Assembly: GCA_028282005.1 (NCBI GenBank)
Contig: JANQIV010000078.1
Span: 1 to 38,154, forward strand
Length of the DNA stretch: 38,154 bases
Source: Melioribacteraceae bacterium
Lineage (GTDB): Bacteria > Bacteroidota > Ignavibacteria > Ignavibacteriales > Melioribacteraceae
Direction of reading: 5' to 3'
The notes beneath the pieces were generated by a model that had not been told where the DNA came from, made no database searches, and saw nothing but the letters and a program-made list of their open reading frames with translations. Numbering within the stretch: the stretch's first letter is position 1; every line of letters begins with the position of its first letter. Below are positions 35,586 through 38,154 of this stretch, one piece after another. Position numbers and translations under genes: made by a program.

Positions 35586-35605
35586 GTCAAGAAGTGGTTC
35601 TTGAC
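35586..35605. repeat. intergenic hairpin (family A), inverted partner
   Basis: GTCAAGAA (35586-35593) and TTCTTGAC (35598-35605) form an 8-bp stem around GTGG. On the minus strand the centre reads GAACCACTTC, one base from the family core, so this copy is inverted relative to the one 38 bases upstream. Two inverted palindromes close together resemble a REPIN. Confidence 0.75.
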
Positions 35606-35732
35606 AACTATCAAAAACTATTTCATTTGTAAACTTCAACTTGCATTTCATTTTCCGAAATCCGCACTTCATTGAAAAAATTTATTAAGCCAAAAAGTAA
35701 TGCTTACAATTACTCTCAAAAAAAGGTGAGTT

Positions 35733-37001
35733 ATGTACGGCAGAATTAAATTGATAAAGAAAATTATGTACATCGTTGTTTTAACACTGATGATCCAGTT
35801 AACAAACGCGCAGCAGTTGAATATTAATGACTATATCAAACTTGTAGAGAAAAACAATTTTGATATTCAGTTAACCGACAAAGATGAGCAGACCGCAGAA
35901 AAGCAAATCTCAAAAGCATGGACAAACATTTACCCGCAGCTAAATGCCAACTTAGACGGAAAGCATTACTTAAAAAACGATAAACCCGTTTTCACCAAAA
36001 ATGAGATCACGGGCGGCGTCCAGTTAAACCAAACAATATTTGATGCTGCAAAATTTAAAAGTGTCTCCGCAGAAAAGGATTTATTTGAGTCGGTAAAATA
36101 CAGCGCACAAGACACGAAAGAGCGGATAATACTCAACGCGAAGAAAGCATTTTATTACACAATTCTTTTGAAGGAAGTTTGGAAAGTAAAAAAAGAAACG
36201 GAAGAATTAGCCCGAAGCCAATACGATTTTGTGAAAGAAAAATTTGACAACGGATTGGCAAACGAGTTTGAATTACTGCAGGCTGAGCTTCAGTGGAAAA
36301 GAAATATCCCGGATGTTTCAAATGCGAAAAAGGATTTTGTTATATCGGTGAATGAACTGAAAGACCTTGCCGGGATAAGTGACTCCACAAATATTGAAAT
36401 CACCGGGGAACTGAAAAATGATAACGGGATTCCCGAATTCCCGGTGATTAAAAGTGTGCTTTCAAAACGCCCGGATTACCAATCACTTATTTGGGAAAGA
36501 GAAGCGAGCAAGTCGGCTTTGTCTGCAGTAAAATCCGAGTTTCTTCCAACGCTCAACGGTTATCTGGATTACACATATTTTAGAAACACTGACAAATTTG
36601 TAACCGGAGATAAAACAACAAACTTCACCGCCGGATTGTCGCTTAACATCCCGATCTTTCAAGGCGGGAACAGAATTGTGAGAATGCAGGAAGCAGCAAT
36701 TGAAAAAGAGAAGAGCCTTATAAAGATCAACAGGTTTGAAAAATTATTGTACACAGAATTGATGAGCATTTTTGAAAACCTAAAAGTAGCGAATGATAAT
36801 TTATCAACTTCTCAAGTGAATGTTGACGTTGCGGAGAAAGCATTTGAACTCGCAAATGAAAGTTACCAAAACGGTTTGGCTACCCAGCTTGATTTACAGG
36901 ACGCCCGCAACAGTTTGTCGCAGTCAAAATTGGATTTGCTGAATGCGTCGTTTGAATTTATCTCATCAAAACTCGATTGGAAAAAAGCTGTTGGATATTG
37001 A
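35733..37001 (+). CDS. TolC-family outer membrane efflux protein
   Basis: This 422-residue protein has a signal peptide (about 1-26, IVVLTLMIQLTNAQQ) and two outer-membrane-efflux repeats. Each has long amphipathic helices and a short beta section, as in TolC. Repeat one covers about 30-215 (KSVSAEKDLFESVKYSAQDT, EKFDNGLANEFELLQAELQW) and repeat two about 235-420 (SALSAVKSEFLPTLNGYLDY, ESYQNGLATQLDLQDARNSL). It forms the trimeric outer-membrane duct of a tripartite exporter. The inner-membrane pump and adaptor genes are not downstream within view; the exported protein starting at 38102 could be one. A 43-base copy of its 3' end lies beyond the acetyltransferase gene. AAAGGTGAG precedes the start. 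Confidence 0.93.
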   Translation: MYGRIKLIKKIMYIVVLTLMIQLTNAQQLNINDYIKLVEKNNFDIQLTDKDEQTAEKQISKAWTNIYPQLNANLDGKHYLKNDKPVFTKNEITGGVQLNQTIFDAAKFKSVSAEKDLFESVKYSAQDTKERIILNAKKAFYYTILLKEVWKVKKETEELARSQYDFVKEKFDNGLANEFELLQAELQWKRNIPDVSNAKKDFVISVNELKDLAGISDSTNIEITGELKNDNGIPEFPVIKSVLSKRPDYQSLIWEREASKSALSAVKSEFLPTLNGYLDYTYFRNTDKFVTGDKTTNFTAGLSLNIPIFQGGNRIVRMQEAAIEKEKSLIKINRFEKLLYTELMSIFENLKVANDNLSTSQVNVDVAEKAFELANESYQNGLATQLDLQDARNSLSQSKLDLLNASFEFISSKLDWKKAVGY

Positions 37002-37022
37002 GAAATTTACTAATTGTCAAAC

Positions 37023-37138
37023 TGAGCGGAGTCGAAGTTGGTCTTATAACTCAAATACCCGGTTCGACTCCGCTCACCGCGACAACACACAATGAGTTTG
37101 TCATTCCCGCACTCCGCCGTGGCGGATTAAGCGGGAAT
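37023..37138. repeat. REP-like palindromes between tolC-like and acetyltransferase genes
   Basis: TGAGCGGAGTCGAA (37023-37036) and TTCGACTCCGCTCA (37063-37076) are perfect 14-base inverted repeats around 26 bases. A nested palindrome follows: ATTCCCGC (37103-37110) with GCGGGAAT (37131-37138), and inside it TCCGCC (37113-37118) with GGCGGA (37121-37126). The remaining part of the 220-base gap shows no gene. Confidence 0.75.
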
Positions 37139-37221
37139 CCATAATTAGCTATTTCATAATCTTACTCAAGAGCGATTAAGATTATGATTAAGAATAAGAT
37201 TAAGGGGGCATTAGTTTACAC

Positions 37222-37824
37222 ATGAAACCAAATAAACTTACATACCAACTCGGCTTGCCGGAAGAATTTCGCTATGATGCAGCACGGTTATACGATGAAG
37301 CTTTCGGACAAAAGTTTAAATTCATTATTAAAGATATGGATAAGCGAATCGCTGTTTTAGCAGAGAGTATTTTACCGGACCTTGCAATAGTCGCAATTGA
37401 AGAAGGTAGATTAGCCGGAATAGCCGGCTTTCACGAAAACGGATCATCTTTTTTTAGCGGAGGCAATCTTAAAACCCTCAGTAAATATTTGGGCTTCTTT
37501 AAAGGATTAAAAGCAGCTTTGCTTTTCTCTTTTTTTGAAAGGAAGCCATTTAAAGGAGAACTTTTGATGGAGGGTATTGTAGTTGACTCAATGAGCAGAG
37601 GCAAAGGTATTGGAACAGCCTTAATTGACAAACTTACCGGGTACGCAAAAGAAAAAGGATTCAACTGGATACGTTTGGATGTAATTGATACAAATGAAGG
37701 TGCTAGGCGTTTATATGAGAGGAAACGATTTGTAGCTGTTAGAACTGATAAATTCCCTTACCTAAAAAGATTGATTGGCTTTGGGGCTGCAACCACAATG
37801 ACGAAGTATGTTGCTTCTGATTGA
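37222..37824 (+). CDS. GNAT-family N-acetyltransferase
   Basis: This 200-residue protein is a GNAT acetyltransferase, moving an acetyl group from acetyl-CoA to an amine. The core spans about residues 55-185: strand LAIVAIEEGRLAGIAGF, strand LLMEGIVVDS, the acetyl-CoA loop SRGKGIGTALIDKLTGYAKE (130-149) and the final motif WIRLDVIDTNEGARRLYERK with FVAV. An N-terminal helix (AARLYDEAFGQKF) and the ISIL-like middle are usual. The substrate is unknown. It is bracketed by the intact end of the tolC-like gene and a degenerate copy of that end at 37829-37871, so it may have been inserted there. AAGGGGG is a likely ribosome binding site, at some distance. Confidence 0.9.
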   Translation: MKPNKLTYQLGLPEEFRYDAARLYDEAFGQKFKFIIKDMDKRIAVLAESILPDLAIVAIEEGRLAGIAGFHENGSSFFSGGNLKTLSKYLGFFKGLKAALLFSFFERKPFKGELLMEGIVVDSMSRGKGIGTALIDKLTGYAKEKGFNWIRLDVIDTNEGARRLYERKRFVAVRTDKFPYLKRLIGFGAATTMTKYVASD

Positions 37825-37828
37825 GTGA

Positions 37829-37871
37829 ATCTCATCAAAACCCGACTGAGAAAAAGCTGTTGGGTATTGAG
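37829..37871 (+). pseudogene. displaced copy of the 3' end of the tolC-like gene
   Basis: These 43 bases match 36960-37002, the last codons and stop of the TolC-family gene, at 38 of 43 positions with no gaps. In the same frame it reads SSKPD, a stop where tolC has Trp, then EKAVGY and a stop. Three changes are synonymous or third-position, so the source was probably a coding gene. It starts five bases after the acetyltransferase stop. Confidence 0.7.
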
Positions 37872-37872
37872 C

Positions 37873-37955
37873 AGTCACACTGTCCGCCACGGCAGATTGT
37901 CGAAGTGTGTTTAATTGAGTATTGGGGCAGTTTTCGACGGGCTCATACTGACATT
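37873..37955. repeat. two REP-like elements related to the one at 31145
   Basis: On the minus strand 37909-37873 begins CACACTTCGACA and ends AGTGTGACT, as at 31145-31170, but with an extra segment containing CTGCCGTGGCGGAC in the loop. On the plus strand 37931-37955 reads TTTTCGACGGGCTCA then TACTGACATT, a diverged copy of the same element. No gene is visible between 37872 and 38101. Confidence 0.6.
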
Positions 37956-38101
37956 GTTTTATGAATAACCACCAAAGATAAAAAGGGAAGAAAACTTTTC
38001 GCTCGTCTAAGCTGTATAACCGGTGTCTGTTCAGACAAACCAATTAGGGAAATAACTGGTTTATGCATCATCGAAAATGAAAAACAAAATAGGATTTTCT
38101 T

Positions 38102-38154
38102 ATGAAATTTTTACTCCCTTTTCTTTTTGTTTTATTTCTTTCTGTACCCAATTC
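38102..38154 (+). CDS. start of an exported protein (partial, right edge)
   Basis: An ATG at 38102 opens a frame running off the window: MKFLLPFLFVLFLSVPN, a typical signal peptide start, with AGGA (38091-38094) as ribosome binding site. Only 17 codons are visible, so the product cannot be named. Its position after a TolC-family gene would suit a periplasmic adaptor or another exported protein, but this is speculation. Confidence 0.5.
   Translation, partial: MKFLLPFLFVLFLSVPN

Larger units (their letters stand above)
35296..35732. other. 437-base intergenic region with an inverted pair of hairpins
   Basis: No credible gene is present. It separates two divergent genes and so must carry promoters for both, although I cannot place them firmly. 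Its notable content is the pair of family A hairpins listed separately. The ribosome binding site AAAGGTGAG of the TolC-family gene is at its right end. Confidence 0.6.

Noticed and set aside
35460..35672. 70-codon minus-strand frame in the region before the tolC-like gene
   Set aside because: It spans both palindromes, is of unusual composition and has no ribosome binding site.
37023..37076. 14-bp inverted repeat considered as a terminator of the tolC-like gene
   Set aside because: The 26-base loop and the lack of a T-run do not fit an intrinsic terminator; it is better described as a REP-like repeat, although it could still slow transcription.
37762..38043. 93-codon minus-strand frame across the end of the acetyltransferase gene
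   Set aside because: It covers the tolC tail copy and REP-like elements and reads as repeat-derived sequence.
1..38154. Search for a CRISPR array, tRNA or rRNA genes, or an insertion sequence
   Set aside because: I saw no regularly spaced direct repeats of CRISPR size, no tRNA-like cloverleaf or rRNA sequence, and no transposase or integrase motifs.

Overview
The window looks like chromosomal DNA of a low-GC, free-living member of the Ignavibacteriales or a nearby Bacteroidota/Chlorobi-group lineage. The main clue is the type IX secretion sorting tail of the protein at 14472-15722, with the NYPNPFNP motif common in Ignavibacteria. Bacteroidota-style two-component proteins, orphan MacB/FtsX permeases and membrane-bound AraC regulators agree with this. 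I saw no rRNA, tRNA, CRISPR array, transposase or integrase gene.

Layout. (1) 1-1111, minus strand: an ECF sigma factor gene with a likely self-recognised promoter, followed one base later by a membrane protein that is a candidate anti-sigma factor, cut by the window edge. (2) 1173-8630, plus strand: a string of small accessory genes: a possible PD-(D/E)XK nuclease, a TPR-like protein, a dNTP triphosphohydrolase, a small membrane-anchored protein with an attC-like 3' flank, an alpha/beta hydrolase, an MNT antitoxin whose HEPN partner seems reduced to a 14-codon stub, two different AlkD-type alkylation-repair proteins, a DUF2568 protein, a VOC protein, an NTF2-like protein and a cupin. (3) 8637-11045, minus: an orphan FtsX/MacB permease. 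Pieces of a second cupin gene lie on either side of the alkD-cupin-permease block. (4) 11357-22382, plus: a signalling region. It begins with a one-piece membrane regulator (outer beta-propeller, one membrane helix, inner SARP-like winged helix plus BTAD-like helices). Next come direct repeats spaced about one helical turn apart, a secreted T9SS cargo protein, then a three-gene phosphorelay: a 1494-residue hybrid kinase, a lone receiver, and a second hybrid kinase. (5) 22437-30570, minus: a YHS protein, a LanC-like/hydrolase fusion lipoprotein, a membrane AraC regulator, a DUF1761 protein, an isoaspartyl peptidase and an S9 peptidase. The last two overlap by four bases and may form a peptide-degrading pair. 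(6) 30659-33059: a divergent RidA-family gene, then a LytS/LytT-type two-component pair on the minus strand. (7) 33331-35295, minus: an unrecognised 636-residue protein with a coiled-coil helical N-terminus and its own intrinsic terminator. (8) 35733-38154, plus: a TolC-family outer-membrane protein, a GNAT acetyltransferase and the start of another exported protein, separated by many intergenic palindromes.

Two themes recur. First, gene-end duplications: the cupin gene has displaced 5' and 3' copies, the tolC-like gene has a displaced 3' tail beyond the acetyltransferase gene, and two unrelated genes share a similar 3' tail. This suggests repeated cassette-like insertion or duplication. Second, intergenic palindrome families: hairpins with a GAACCAY-TTC core (single at 4215, inverted pair at 35522/35586) and REP-like elements around 31076-31170 and 37023-37955. 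The most novel candidates are the membrane-tethered SARP-propeller regulator with its phased repeats, and the unrecognised 636-residue protein. All functional calls come from reading motifs by eye; no database search was possible.
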